64,000 nt of DNA from Rhodosorus marinus. Its lineage: Eukaryota > Rhodophyta > Stylonematophyceae > Stylonematales > Stylonemataceae. Under the pieces are notes generated by a model. It worked only from the letters and a program-made list of their open reading frames with translations. It made no database searches and had not been told where the DNA came from. The stretch is taken from NCBI GenBank assembly GCA_029953675.1, contig JAMWBK010000011.1, positions 1,054,001 through 1,118,000 of the forward strand, given 5' to 3'. Made by a program: the position numbers and the translations under genes. How positions within the stretch are numbered: position 1 is the stretch's first letter; the number at the start of each line of letters is the position of its first letter. Positions 9,221 through 20,961 of the stretch are shown piece after piece.

Positions 9221-12200
9221 ACGCTCGACCTCGCCTCCAAAGCTCTTTTTTTTGTGTTGCCTCCAAAATAATAAACGCAGCCGGGGGGTGGGGTATTAGA
9301 TGCATTGCCATGAACGACACTTTTTCATTAGCTTAACTCCGGATCTAGTGCAACGAGCTCATCTTCTTTCCGTTCTTAAGCAGCTATGAACGGAGTGATC
9401 GGGTTCGAGTTGTGGACTTATCGGCTCATATGCACCATGCAATCCCGATGTGTGAAAAGAAAACAAGTAGCAATCTTCCCAGATGACTGAATGTGTTTCG
9501 TCCGATGGGCCTTCCAATAAAACGAAGCAGTTCCGAATACAGTGAAGCTCAATTAAATTGGGGCAATATGTCGTTGACGTTGTCTTTGCCCCCGTCCCAT
9601 TCTGAAAATTTGTTGTATTGACATCGACCTCCTGTACAAAGCAAGTCCAAAATTTTGGAAGCGAGCTTGAGATCCTGGAGGGTGCACGAGGTACAGTGGA
9701 TACTAACCGTGGAGACCTACAGAACCAGAGATTTTGATAAAAAAGTGCATTCATCTTCAAACCAATAAAAATCAGTTGGGAGGCCTTGTGCAGTTCGTTG
9801 GTTACCATAACCATCGGCAGGTATTCCACTGAAATGGCGTTTCCAATGCCCAAAAACTGAAGCCAGTTACAGGACAGCCTCAACAGAAAGGAGATTCTCG
9901 TGAGACTTTAACAAATAACCAAAATTGATGTACGGTGAAATGTAAAGAACACTTGTAGAGAATGAGAAACACATCCTCTTTTGGTCAATCCCATCCGGGG
10001 TAGCCTTCCAAGACACCATTCCAAGACACACAGTCGCATAAGGTTCCTCTCATATGCCCTTGGAAACGACCTTGTTCCTTTCAATCCGGATCTCCCTCCT
10101 CCCCTTGAAAGAATACACAAAAGCACGACTTCTCGAATCTACACAAAAACTAACCCCTCGGTTGTTGATTAGATAGTTGCATCCAGTCACCTCAAATCAG
10201 AAAAGTATAATCGCGCCCCCTGAGGCCCCAACTCTTAAACGCGAAACAAGAAATGACTCCAAGGTGGGGGGGGGGAGGGGGAGAGAAAGGGGAGCGCACG
10301 ATTAATTTTTTCACTTAGAATACGAACGTTTTTAACCAAATCGTGAGCATCTTCTCTCAATATCTGTGGGGCTGTCGATCGGATACTTCGTTGGCTGACG
10401 ACTTGCCTCGCTTCAACCGGTAGAGTTTCAAGGCCAACATCCGGGACAGAAAATGACTACTAGAGCAATTATAATGTAAAAACAGTATTGCGCATTGCCA
10501 CCAATAATCAATTTTGATACGGAATATTAGGTGGAAAGAACAAATTTGTGGACCATGAGTTTTTTCCTCTCCTACTTGTGAAATACGTTATTATGTTCAA
10601 AAGAAGTAAATATGCGATTCCAGAAAGACGTGTGATATCTGTATCTTTTTGTCGCCTCCTGGTCCTAACCACGTTAACAGCGTGAACGCTATCGATCTTT
10701 TTGGAGTATTTGGTGTATTTGGATGATGAAAATATTTTATTTATTGGAGGGTCGCATATTTGGAAAAGGAACAGCTCCTCTACCGATTTGTTCTTGCCGA
10801 TATTTGGCCTTTATTTACTCGTATTTGAAAGATTTATTGAGTACACCATTTGTTTAAGGCATTTTTTTCGGGCGGATTTGGACTAGAAAAAGTCGCGTGC
10901 AACGACTCTGAAATATGGTGCAATTCTTTCCAATTCGGTTTCAGTTCTTTGAAAGCCGAGATTGAATATTCGACAAATTTTGCCATTTAATCTTTTTTCG
11001 GCTTTTTGGAGGCAAAAACAAAAACTTTGTTTGTTTATAGGAGTTCTATGTCTCAGACCTATCAATTTTGGTGAATGTGCAAATTTATCTGGTGAAAATT
11101 GAAAACAAAGGATACTTTTGATCTATCCAATTTTCATATATATATAGGTAACGAAAACTGGACACGCCGAAATCTTCTGGATTATAAGATTAGCTTATAG
11201 CAGGTGGTGGATTTACAAACATCGCCCGATGCGCCTCAGCGAGTATGTTGCTAGAATACCGCCAGAAACGCGACAGCAGGGGGTTCTTCTCGTTTGTATA
11301 ACATAGTGTGCCACCTTCATCATGGATCGAGAAGGGAAACCTCGTAAAGTTATATGGATCGAGCATGGAAACGTCCTAGTCATTCCGGATTTGTATTGAA
11401 AATTGGAAGGTGAGTAGCAGCCATGAGAACTCACAGTACCAATAGAATGAATATGTCAAAACCACAGGGAAGCCTAGCTTTCCACAGTATTTGGTGTCTG
11501 GTCCTTGACGATCGAAACGCTGTGGGGTCCAAGTGTCTGCAAACTTCAAGCGTGTGCAAGGACGCTTCATGTTAGCCACTTTGAATATTACCATCCTCTT
11601 GATGCTGTTACGAATATGCCACATCGCATGCGGATGAAGAAGACCTTTTCGCAGAAGGGAGGGGATAGCATGTCGTCCTCCCCCCATAGACTGCGAGACG
11701 GAGACTAAACACCAATTTTACAACCATTAGACTCATCCAATGTGTTTGGGACACTTCCTTTTTTTTAAGTATTAAATTTCAGTTCTGAAGCATTCCGCTG
11801 AGTGGTGGTTGATTTTGAAACACTGACCGCCTGTGAAACGTGGGGAGATCTGATGGAAGGAGGCAACAGAACGCGATTGAGGAAAGCTCTTATCATACAA
11901 TAAGTCAAGGCCAAGTTGGCCGAGGGCTAGCCAGCGGATCATTCGGTACGGGCTTTGGAGTTGGGGTGAGAAGGAGAAACCTGTTTTTGGGGCAGACCAA
12001 TTGTTGCATTCCTCACGGCCCACACAGCAAGGCGAGAGCAAGGCGGAGACAAAAAGGGTCGGAAAGATCCGTCAGGTCATTTTTGAACCTGAAAAACCCC
12101 GCCACGTTATCATCATCGAATGATAGTCCACGGTCAACTCGCTGTTTTCCGCAGATTGACAGGGAGAGAGTCGCCCTTGGTATCTTATGCAGGTAAATTG

Positions 12201-13600
12201 TGCACTTTCTTAGCAGTGCAAAAAGACCTGCAACTTGCGTGCAGGGTACGATCACCATTATCTAAGAGATCTACTGCAAAAACGGCTCCCAAGTTTCCTC
12301 CGATGTTCTTTCCAGTTTTAGGTTTGGTGCTAACACAATGATTTCGAGAGTTTTTCGTCCATGGCCAAGTTTCCACCGACGAACCGAGAGTCCAAGGGGG
12401 CCCCAGGCTCGATGTTGCCATCTCCTCCAGCTTACCAGGGAGTTCATTTACCACGTGGAGCCTAGAGCTATTCACTTCAATCGACCAGGGGACATGAAAA
12501 ATAATCCTCGCGAAACAAAAGCATTTGAATTGCTCGTTGAAAGCAGAAACTGAGAAGACAGAACTCCAGGTCAGCTACTGCGGACGCTGCCGATTCGATT
12601 TGGTTGTTCTACTATTGCTTTTATGTTCGTTTGAGCTCCCGCAGATAAGCGAAAAAAAAGAGCTTCAAAGGACATTCGGGCACCGGTCAGTTGCTCTCTT
12701 TTTTCTCCAATTCATGAACACTCGCAATCTCCCGAGGAACGATCACCCTCTCTCCACCATTTCCAACCCATTCAATCACGCAAAAACTTGGTTTCAAGCT
12801 CGAGGGAATGTCGTTTTTCAACTACACTTTATATAAGAACGTCGAGGCCCAAAATTTAGAGCTGCGCCACGTGCAAGGGACTTTGTTTTGTCACAGTCTT
12901 GGTTCCAACACAAGAAGCGATTCCTAGTTCACGCAGATGTCTGCGTTAGTCAGACGGGGCAATGTTGTGAAGTAATCACGTGGCATATACTCGACACTCC
13001 ATTAATTTCGATAATTCAAGGGCCTACACCTATCCGCATCCCGAGCTCCAGCTCCACCAAATCCGTGGTTTTTTTGAGTACTTTTCAGTATTCAATGCCG
13101 GCTCTGAAAAACTCAAACTTTGCCGATGCAGGCAAAAAAATTAGGCACGATTTGGCAGATTTCGATCCTAATCATCTCAATATAAACCAATTCACTCTAG
13201 TTAGGGTGTATGTCCGCAAACTACGGATTTTAGGCCTACTACTGGCCTTCTATATTTTCCGGAATTCTTGGCAAAAGCCAAAATTAACTTATTTTTTTCT
13301 GGGTTCTCAAAATTGATCCGACGAGATCCTAAAAGGCTTTTGAATTAGATGCCAACTTGTAAACCAAACCACATGTGAGTTTCGCGAGGCCCCGACCTGC
13401 ACACACCTCGCAGTTACCCGTTTGAGTTTCCTGATGTGGTAAAACCACCACTTGGAAAACCAACAACGTCGGGAGGGCTAACTACGAAGAACTACTGGTA
13501 GTACCTGTAAAACCAACACTGTTGTGGGGTATGAACGCGGCTTTGATACTTGAGGAGCCCGACATGCGCTTTGAGTAGTCTTTTTTCGCCCTCCGGGCCC

Positions 13601-13730
13601 CCCTTTCAGTATCGAACGAATGGTTTAAAAGTATCAGTGTCCTCCGATGCGGATTTTGTGGCCCGCGACTCGACTGGCAACCGGTTGGATCATGCCGATG
13701 TTGAGATCTATGGAAGCCCTACCCTATGGC
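13601..13730 (+). mobile_element. Decayed Ty1/copia RNase H fragment
   Basis: The plus frame through 13607-13729 reads FQYRTNGLKVSVSSDADF, followed 24 residues later by a GSP-x-LW motif. In copia-type RNase H domains, a (V/L)-x-YR-x-GL-x(4-6)-SDADW/F motif is followed at that spacing by GGPISW. The match in order and spacing is good, but the frame soon loses resemblance on both sides. No LTRs or other pol domains are visible, so this is a relic. Confidence 0.4.
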
Positions 13731-14207
13731 TTTGTTTCCAGCTTCTAGAGCTGCACAACGCCAGGTTCAGATGAGAACCACTCTCCCTCCGTGCTTAACC
13801 AGACGAAAACCGAGTTCTTCGGGTACGCGATTCCCGATTCTCACTAGCATCGTTCCAGAAAACTCATCGGGGCCTCCTTCCGTTAGAGTTCAGCGTTAGA
13901 GTTTTCTCTGTGTGCTTTCCGGACTTTCTTGAATGCCGCGGTTCGTGAACGCCAAAACGTCATCAGACCAGATAGTTTCGAAACTCTTTTTCAATCTGAG
14001 TTTAACTTTTTCCTTTGCACAGTTCGGCTCTTTGGCATTAGCGCAGCTCGCTACTCGTAAGGTGGTTTACTAATAGGGTCCACTCATCATGTCCTTTGCG
14101 TAGCCATATATATATAGAGTCTCCTTAGGCTATTTTAATTTGCCCTTCTTGCGTATTCTTAGCGTTAGAATCGCTAACAGAAGTAAATCTACTAACGCAT
14201 TGCACCT

Positions 14208-17200
14208 CTACGTCGAAGACAGGTTAATGCTGTAAACACCACAGTCGTCTACGTGGGCGAAGTCATCACTTCGCGTTCTGATAATGAAAAGGAACTTCCC
14301 GTTACCTGGCGCCGTGAATTTTAGGTTTCTCTCCGTCCATTCTCCACTGGACGTCGGAGCCTCACGCTCACCCCTGACCACAAGCGTTTGACCTTTCTGT
14401 ATGTCCATGATCACAGGTGCGTTCCTCCATACCATGCACTGGAAGCGGTATTCAGTTCCGCTCAAAAGCTCAACCCTTTGGAACGCTCCGCTTACGTGTC
14501 TTCTCAACTTAACAGCTCCTGATCCACTTCGTACAATGCGACTCTGGAATATTGCGAGCCCGAAAAGGGTCCAGTGCGTCTCAGATTTAGATTCGAAGCT
14601 TCCATCCGAGAGCAGCTGCACAACAGGCTCCAATGTGGGCTCAGGCGTGGGCACAGGCGTGGGCTCAGGCGTGGGTTCAGGTGTCGGTTCAGGCGTGGGT
14701 TCAGGCGTGGGTTCAGGCGTGGGTTCAGGCGTGGGTTCAGGCGTGGGTTCAGGCGTGGGTTCAGGCGTGGGTTCAGGCGTGGGTTCAGGCGTGGGTTCAG
14801 GCGTGGGTTCAGGCGTGGGTTCAGGCGTGGGTTCAGGCGTGGGTTCTGGCGTGGGTTCAGGCGTGGGTTCAGGTGAGGGCTCAGGTGTCGGCTCAGGTGT
14901 CGGCTCAGGTGTCGGCTCAGGTGTCGGCTCAGGTGTCGGCTCAGGTGTCGGCTCAGGTGTCGGCTCAGGTGTCGGCTCAGGTGTCGGCCCAGGTGTCGGC
15001 TCAGGTGTCGGCTCAGGTGTCGGCTCAGGTGTCGGCTCAGGTGTCGGCTCAGGTGTCGGCTCAGGTGTCGGCTCAGGTGTCGGCTCAGGTGTCGGCTCAG
15101 GTGTCGGCTCAAGTGTCGGTTCAGGTGTCAGCTCAGGTGTTGGTTCAGGTGTCGGCTCCGGAGTGGGTTCTGGCGTCGGCTCTAGTGTCGGTTCCGGCGT
15201 GGGTTCTGGCGTCGGCTCTGGTGTCGGCTCAGGCGTGGGCTCAGGCGTGGGATCAGGGGTGGGCTCAGGCGTGGGCTCAGGCGTGGGTTCAGGTGTCGGT
15301 TCTGGCGTCGGCTCTGGCGTCGGCTCTGGCGTCGGCTCTGGCGTCGGTTCTGGCGTGGGTTCCTGCGTGGGTTCAGGCGTGGGTTCAGGCGTGGGCTCAG
15401 GTGTCGGCTCCGGCGTCGGCTCCTGCGTGGGCTCTGGCGTAATCTCCGGTGTCGGTTCAGGCGTAGGCGCAGACGTCGGCTCCAGTGTCGGTTCAGGCGT
15501 AGGCACAGGCGTCGGTTCAGGCGTAGGCACAGGCGTCGGCTCTGGTGTCGGCTCCGGCGTCGGTTCAGGCGTCGGTTCAAGCGTCGGTTCAGGCGTCGGT
15601 TCAGGCGTAGTCACAGGCGTCGGTTCAGGCGTAGGCACAGGCGTCGGCTCTGGTGTCGGCTCCGGCGTCGGTTCAGGCGTCGGTTCAAGCGTCGGTTCAG
15701 GCGTCGGTTCAGCCGTAGGCACAGGCGTCGGTTCAGGCGTAGGCACAGGCGTCGGCTCTGGTGTCGGCTCCGGCGTCGGTTCAGGCGTCGGTTCAAGCGT
15801 CGGTTCAGGTGTCGGTTCAGGCGTCGGTTCAAGCGTCGGTTCAGGTGTCGGCTCCGGCGTCGGGTCAGGCGTCGGTTCAGGCGTGGGGTCAGCCGTTGGC
15901 TTAGACGTTGGCTCTGGTGTCGGTTCAGGCGTATTGTCGGAAAGCTCCGGATCCGTTAGAGATCCCGAAAAATTGAACAACGTGCAAAAATCGACTATAC
16001 AGTCCCGTTTTCCGATGTTGTAAAGACGAATCTCCTGCGCGATTCCTCCGGCGTCAAACACCATATCCTTGAATCCCCATGAGTCCCGCTCAATTCCCAC
16101 AACCGGGCCATAGGAGTTCTTGGATAGCCTGTTGCCCTTGAAAGTAACTTCCATTGTCAGGGATCCCGGTCCGGATACATAGCATCGCAACCTATACCTC
16201 TCTCCTTTGTTTAAGTAGACAGTCTGATATGCGACGGTACTCGATGCACGGATGTACAGCGCTCGGGAACCATCCAACACATTCAGCGATGTTAGCTCCT
16301 TCGGGCCGCCACTGAAGGCCCACTGAAATTCGTTGTGCGGCGAGAAGCTCGGATTTCTAGTTTCTCCTTTGCCCTGAAGTTCCGCTGGTGGATCCCACGG
16401 AGGTAGCTCCGGCGGGTAGGCGAAGGACTCGGAACCAGCATAGGTTCGCCCTTCTGGAGCAGGATAGAGGGAGCACCCATCCGCCCAGACTTCCGCACTC
16501 TGCGATTCTGGGTTGCCAAAGTTGTCGCGCTCCAAGACGATCTCATACTCACGCGACTCGCGAATTACGAAATCAGCTTCTTGGCTCTCCCAAACCGTGC
16601 CGGGCAAACCAAACGTGTCGGCACGGTTATCTCCGAACAACGTTGAATCGGCCCATACTGAGAAACGAATGCTCCCCCTGACGTAGCAATGTAGTCGATA
16701 AGCCACATTCCTCTCCAAGAACAAGCTCTGAACGGCTTTGGATCCTTCTTGACCAAATCTGAGCCGTCGATTTCCACTGAAACTCGCCGCTGTCTGCATA
16801 TCGGCGCCGTTGGAAAGGGACCAAGCGCCTTGAGCTTCTTCAAAATCTGCGTTTTCCAAAAGCTGCTCAGGCTCCGGATCGGTTCTGGGTCCATCAAATA
16901 GAAACACTGTGCAAAAGTCCACGACAACCTCACTTTCTCCACTGTTATACAGGTACAATTCCTGCGAGATTGCAGACGCGTCAAAGACCATATCCTTGAA
17001 TCCCCATTGAGCCCGTTCAATTGGCACCACAGGATCAAACATGTTCCTAGATACCCTCCTACCCCTAAACCGAACTTCCATTGTCAACGACCCGCTTCCA
17101 GTAACGTAGCATCTCCACCTGTATCTCTTCCCCTTCTCCAAGAAGATCATCTGGCTTGCTACAGTCCTCGCGGGGTAGACTAGCAAGGCTCGCGAACCAT

Positions 17201-20200
17201 ACAGTACGTCGAGCGCGCTAAAATTCAGAGGCTCGTCAGCGTCCCACTTTAAGTCTTTCTGGTATTTGAAACTCGGGTTCTTCACCTCCTGGTCCTCACC
17301 CATAAGCTCAGCTGGTGGTTCCCACGTTGGGAGCACTGGGGGAAATTCGTAGGAATCAGATCCGGCAGTGGGTGGGACACCGTCGAAAGCAACGTAGAGC
17401 GAGCACTCATCTACACGTACGCCAGAGCTCTGGAGCTCGGGATTTCCCGCGTTATCACGTTCAAGGACAATATCATAGTCGCCGCTCGTGGGTATGAAGA
17501 AGTCAATCTCCTGGCTCTTCCACCCCGAGCTTTGAACATCCAAGACATCTCCGTGGTTATTCCCGTACAGTGTCGACCGCCTCCACACCGAGAAGCGGAT
17601 ACTTCCGGTGACATAGCAGTGTAATCGGTAGTTAGAGTCCTTCTCCAAGTAGACTTGTTGGGTCGCCTTCGAGCCTTCCTGATTGAATTTCAACACGCGA
17701 CTGCCTGCGAAACTCTGAAAACTCTGGGTCAACGCTGCACCAGTAGACAGCGACCACGACTCGGTGTCCTCTTCAAAGCCTGGGTTTCCCAAGATCTGGT
17801 CCAGCTCAGGATCCGTCAGCGGTCCGTCAAACAGGAACATGGTACAGAAGTCGACAAGGCATTCGGTGTCCCCTATGTTGTAGAGGGACACCTCCTGCGT
17901 CACTCCCACCGCGTCGAACACTATCTCTTTGTACCCCCATTGACCCCTCGATGTCGAGAAGACAGGTCCGAATGAGTTTCTAGATACTAGTTTTCCCCGG
18001 AAATCAATCTGCATACTCAACGGTCCTGTTCCAGAAACATAGCACCGCATCCTATACCTTTCACCTTTCTCCAAGAAGACATTCTGCTTTGCGAAAGTGC
18101 TCATTGGATAGATCCACATCGCCCGAGAGCCTTCTAGAGCTTTCAGTCCATCAAATTGCAAACGTCCGGTGACAATCCATCGAAAGTCCGTCCGCCTCTC
18201 AAAGCTCGGATTTCGAATCTCTCCATCCTCGCCCAGAAGCTCGGGGGGGGGATCCCACCGAGGCGACTCTGGTGGGTAGTTGACGTACTCTGATCCAACG
18301 TAGCTTGGAACGTTGGGAGCAGCATATACGGAGCACTCATCCGCCCAGACGCCCGAGCTCTGGAGCATCGGGTTACCCTGGTTGTCTCGCTCAAAAGTAA
18401 TCTCGTACTCACCGTCATCCCGAATCAGGAAATCGATCTCTTGATTGTACCAGAACGAACTCAGCACCGGGAACGTATCGCCAAGGTTCTCACCAAAAAG
18501 AGTTGAGTCTGCCCATATAGAAAATCGGATGCTCCCAATCACATGGCAGTGCAATCTGTACACATTGTTTCCCCTCAAATATACCCTCTGAACGGCCTTG
18601 GACCCCTCCACTTTAAACTGGAGAGCTTGGTCTCCTGTGAAACTGTTGTGATTTCGAATCTCGATCTCGTCTGATAACAGCCACCGCCCGGCCTCATCCT
18701 CGAACCCGGCATTTTTCAACAGCTGCTCCGCATTGGGTGTCCTCCTCCTCGGGTAGTCCTGAGGGTTTGTTGTACTTCCACACGGTAGATCGTCGTTTGT
18801 GCCTCCGCCCAAAAGGCAACAGGCTCCGCCGTCACATTCGTCAACCTCCAAGACGACGCTGCTCAGCCATCCTCCATTATCAGAGTACTGCACCTTAATC
18901 TTCGGAGCGCTTCCTAGGCTCTCTACTGAATACGGAATGACAAACACTCCAAAGTATTTATCGCCATAGGGCCTCTTCGGTCCAGCCATTCTCTGATCAT
19001 AGTCCTCAATTGGCTGCTTCGCGTCGTTAACCCACACCTTGGGCTTGTCGTCTCCGCTAGGCTTTCTAGAGTGTCCGATACGAATGTATCCGACTCCATG
19101 CAGACTTTGCGGAATTTCTTTGAACGAAAACGTGTAGATCTCGTCCGTCTCAATGAGCACCGGAAGCTCCAGAGGTCGGTTGGTGCTATCAACAACCTCG
19201 GTCATGTAGTGCCTAGATCGCTGCACCTTTCGGAGCTCAACCACGGGTCGATAGAAGTTGAAGGCCAGCACGTGCATTGACTCTGGCTCTATCTGAATAC
19301 TTTCCGGAACGGAGAACATCGTCGAATTGCCCCACTTGACGTGTCCTGCTCGTTTGAGATTCTGGGCAGTGTCTTCCTCCGTCAGCTCTCTTTCCTGCAA
19401 CCATATCTTCCTTTCAACAACGTTCGTCACAGTGCCAGGTCCGAATGGAAAGCCCAGCTTCACCTCCGCCGGTTCGCCTTCCGTTGCAAAATTCTGTAGG
19501 AGTATGTATGCGCGATTGGAGTTGGCAATGGCGTGAACCTTAATAAATGGGTCGTCACTGTAGGAGTATGCAAGGTCTCCTTCGACGCCCTTGAACAGTT
19601 CTAAATAGTACAAGAGCGGCGTCCACTTGACGTCGTCCTCGGTCCCGCCCTCAGAAAGCGACCACGGATATCGATATTCCTTGCCGTTCCGGTCGTCCCC
19701 GGGATCCAGAGTCAGAAAATTAACAAACTTGAGGAGGTTGTCATGGACTCTAAGTGTACTCATAAACGCCTTGAACGCTTCAGACATAATAATAAAGTCT
19801 CTGCCTCCCCGCGGGGGTGCGGATATCTCGGTGCTCTTCCGGAACCAGGACATGTCATACGCCCCGGTCTCCGTTATCATGTATTTGATCGGCTTACCAT
19901 CGTCAGATATGTGACTGCTGTAGGTCTCCAGAAGATCTAGATTCGCATCTTGGACCGCACCTCCGGACGAGTAAATGTGCTCTGAAATGAAATCCAGGCA
20001 TCCTGCACTCCGCGCGGAGTCGATGAAGTTCTTCATACGCGTTCGCCATCGAGCAAAATCTTTCAGATGCGGCCTAGCACTGTTTGCCCCTGGACCTCCT
20101 GCGAGCATGTCCGGGTGGGCTGCGTTGACCTGCGTGCACATCTGGCCGCAGATGCTTCCGATCCTGGAAACCACAGACTCTTCTGTCTCCGTCGGAAATC

Positions 20201-20780
20201 TCACAAACTGTTTCCACAATCCCATCGGTTCATTGAAGCATTCCGAATACCGCGGTTTCGGGACGCCCTCCTCAGCACTGAAAAATGCGCTGAAGTAGTC
20301 GGCAGCAAACGCCACAGCGTTGGAGATGCCTTGATCTGTATCCTGAAAACTTCCCAACTGCTCCGCTCTGTCCACCGCGACTCGCTCTTCATTGATCAAT
20401 CTCCTCCTCAAAGGATCGCAGAAGTTGTCGCATGTGATCTGGAGGCGGTATTGCCTCCCCTCCTCTTCAAGCTGATCCAACTTATTCGGGAAGCTGTTTG
20501 ATCCTCCGAAAGGACCTATCCCAGATGATCTTGCAAACCTCACGTCCAAGTCCAAAACCGCGTACTCCATCTTAGCCCTTGCATTTCTCGGCGAGGCCAG
20601 GTCCCCATGAGCATTGACGAACCGGTGTCGATCGAACACATACTCCCCATTCGTTATCAAAGTCGTTCGGAAGTCAACCGTCACAGTCGAGCAATCCACA
20701 CAGAGGAGCAGCAGCCCCATAAACAAGACCACCAACCCCGTCATCCTTCCCGGCTCCTTAAATAGAGGACAGTTTGTCAT
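14208..20780 (-). CDS. Secreted GH86-like hydrolase with CBM-like modules and a long PEPT stalk
   Basis: This 2190-residue single-exon protein starts with ATG at 20780. The hydrophobic signal segment is at about residues 14-30. The GH86-like domain follows, with CFNEP (predicted acid/base Glu184) and ITETG (predicted nucleophile Glu304), YPWSL, and a CCLLGG hinge near 655. Three A/B pairs of CBM4/9-like modules span about residues 686-1613. Then comes a stalk of about 435 residues (1616-2050) made almost wholly of the tetrapeptide PEPT with variants such as LEPT, PVPT and PDPT. A final single module (2051-2190, YRFQC and VDDC motifs) differs from both A and B types. The stalk is the kind of extended, probably O-glycosylated linker known from secreted carbohydrases and wall proteins. 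It would hold the last module far from the catalytic end. The closest relative in the window is the 2543-aa neighbour. Confidence 0.86.
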   Translation of the reverse strand: MTNCPLFKEPGRMTGLVVLFMGLLLLCVDCSTVTVDFRTTLITNGEYVFDRHRFVNAHGDLASPRNARAKMEYAVLDLDVRFARSSGIGPFGGSNSFPNKLDQLEEEGRQYRLQITCDNFCDPLRRRLINEERVAVDRAEQLGSFQDTDQGISNAVAFAADYFSAFFSAEEGVPKPRYSECFNEPMGLWKQFVRFPTETEESVVSRIGSICGQMCTQVNAAHPDMLAGGPGANSARPHLKDFARWRTRMKNFIDSARSAGCLDFISEHIYSSGGAVQDANLDLLETYSSHISDDGKPIKYMITETGAYDMSWFRKSTEISAPPRGGRDFIIMSEAFKAFMSTLRVHDNLLKFVNFLTLDPGDDRNGKEYRYPWSLSEGGTEDDVKWTPLLYYLELFKGVEGDLAYSYSDDPFIKVHAIANSNRAYILLQNFATEGEPAEVKLGFPFGPGTVTNVVERKIWLQERELTEEDTAQNLKRAGHVKWGNSTMFSVPESIQIEPESMHVLAFNFYRPVVELRKVQRSRHYMTEVVDSTNRPLELPVLIETDEIYTFSFKEIPQSLHGVGYIRIGHSRKPSGDDKPKVWVNDAKQPIEDYDQRMAGPKRPYGDKYFGVFVIPYSVESLGSAPKIKVQYSDNGGWLSSVVLEVDECDGGACCLLGGGTNDDLPCGSTTNPQDYPRRRTPNAEQLLKNAGFEDEAGRWLLSDEIEIRNHNSFTGDQALQFKVEGSKAVQRVYLRGNNVYRLHCHVIGSIRFSIWADSTLFGENLGDTFPVLSSFWYNQEIDFLIRDDGEYEITFERDNQGNPMLQSSGVWADECSVYAAPNVPSYVGSEYVNYPPESPRWDPPPELLGEDGEIRNPSFERRTDFRWIVTGRLQFDGLKALEGSRAMWIYPMSTFAKQNVFLEKGERYRMRCYVSGTGPLSMQIDFRGKLVSRNSFGPVFSTSRGQWGYKEIVFDAVGVTQEVSLYNIGDTECLVDFCTMFLFDGPLTDPELDQILGNPGFEEDTESWSLSTGAALTQSFQSFAGSRVLKFNQEGSKATQQVYLEKDSNYRLHCYVTGSIRFSVWRRSTLYGNNHGDVLDVQSSGWKSQEIDFFIPTSGDYDIVLERDNAGNPELQSSGVRVDECSLYVAFDGVPPTAGSDSYEFPPVLPTWEPPAELMGEDQEVKNPSFKYQKDLKWDADEPLNFSALDVLYGSRALLVYPARTVASQMIFLEKGKRYRWRCYVTGSGSLTMEVRFRGRRVSRNMFDPVVPIERAQWGFKDMVFDASAISQELYLYNSGESEVVVDFCTVFLFDGPRTDPEPEQLLENADFEEAQGAWSLSNGADMQTAASFSGNRRLRFGQEGSKAVQSLFLERNVAYRLHCYVRGSIRFSVWADSTLFGDNRADTFGLPGTVWESQEADFVIRESREYEIVLERDNFGNPESQSAEVWADGCSLYPAPEGRTYAGSESFAYPPELPPWDPPAELQGKGETRNPSFSPHNEFQWAFSGGPKELTSLNVLDGSRALYIRASSTVAYQTVYLNKGERYRLRCYVSGPGSLTMEVTFKGNRLSKNSYGPVVGIERDSWGFKDMVFDAGGIAQEIRLYNIGKRDCIVDFCTLFNFSGSLTDPELSDNTPEPTPEPTSKPTADPTPEPTPDPTPEPTPEPTLEPTPEPTPEPTLEPTPEPTPEPTPEPTPVPTPEPTPVPTAEPTPEPTLEPTPEPTPEPTPEPTPVPTPEPTPVTTPEPTPEPTLEPTPEPTPEPTPEPTPVPTPEPTPVPTPEPTLEPTSAPTPEPTPEITPEPTQEPTPEPTPEPTPEPTPEPTQEPTPEPTPEPTPEPTPEPTPEPTPEPTPEPTPEPTPDPTPEPTPEPTPEPTPEPTPEPTLEPTPEPTPEPTPEPTPELTPEPTLEPTPEPTPEPTPEPTPEPTPEPTPEPTPEPTPEPTPEPTPGPTPEPTPEPTPEPTPEPTPEPTPEPTPEPTPEPTPEPSPEPTPEPTPEPTPEPTPEPTPEPTPEPTPEPTPEPTPEPTPEPTPEPTPEPTPEPTPEPTPEPTPEPTPEPTPVPTPEPTLEPVVQLLSDGSFESKSETHWTLFGLAIFQSRIVRSGSGAVKLRRHVSGAFQRVELLSGTEYRFQCMVWRNAPVIMDIQKGQTLVVRGEREAPTSSGEWTERNLKFTAPGNGKFLFIIRTRSDDFAHVDDCGVYSINLSST
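14635..15940 (-). repeat. 12-bp coding minisatellite (PEPT repeats) with homogenised blocks
   Basis: About 1.3 kb of 12-bp units encodes the PEPT stalk. Three sub-blocks differ in codon use. At about 14669-14870 almost every unit is GGCGTGGGTTCA (plus strand). At about 14880-15115 almost every unit is GGTGTCGGCTCA. At about 15500-15850 a higher-order repeat of nine units (108 bp) occurs, with the same GTCGGCTCTGG start at 15535, 15643 and 15751. This shows local expansion by slippage or unequal exchange, with the reading frame kept. Confidence 0.92.
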
Positions 20781-20955
20781 ATTGAGATATTAGCTTTTCT
20801 CTCGCAAACCTCTGAGCAACAACGGCTTTTCATTCAACTGTCCATCCCATCACATCCAAACCAACAGAAGCACGATCACAGACCTCGTCCATTTCTCCTC
20901 GATCTTCCAGGGCTCCGCCGGTATGGAATTGCCCACGGGCGTCGTAAGGTACGAA

Positions 20956-20961
20956 TATATA
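20956..20961 (-). promoter_or_regulatory. TATA-like box of the 2190-aa gene
   Basis: The minus strand reads ACTATATATT about 175 bp before the ATG, a distance similar to that of the TATA-like box of the neighbouring 2543-aa gene. Confidence 0.3.

Larger units (their letters stand above)
9047..14207. other. Long intergenic region without a convincing gene
   Basis: The region holds AT-rich DNA, a G-run at 10264-10290, and scattered short open frames. The longest is 174 codons at 9359-9883 on the minus strand and has no recognisable domain. The only recognisable protein trace is the copia-like RNase H piece near 13.6 kb. A CATATATATATAG stretch lies at about 14105, behind the stop of the next gene. 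Confidence 0.5.

Noticed and set aside
9359-9883. 174-codon minus-strand open frame
   Set aside because: No recognisable domain, signal or conserved motif, and no second copy. It is probably chance in a stop-poor stretch.
14635-15940. Regularly spaced short repeats resembling a CRISPR array
   Set aside because: The units are contiguous 12-bp coding repeats without spacers, in frame inside a secreted protein gene.
14401-16023. 540-codon plus-strand open frame made of GVGS repeats
   Set aside because: It is the antisense shadow of the PEPT minisatellite. A 12-bp repeat without stops stays open in other frames, and nothing supports translation.
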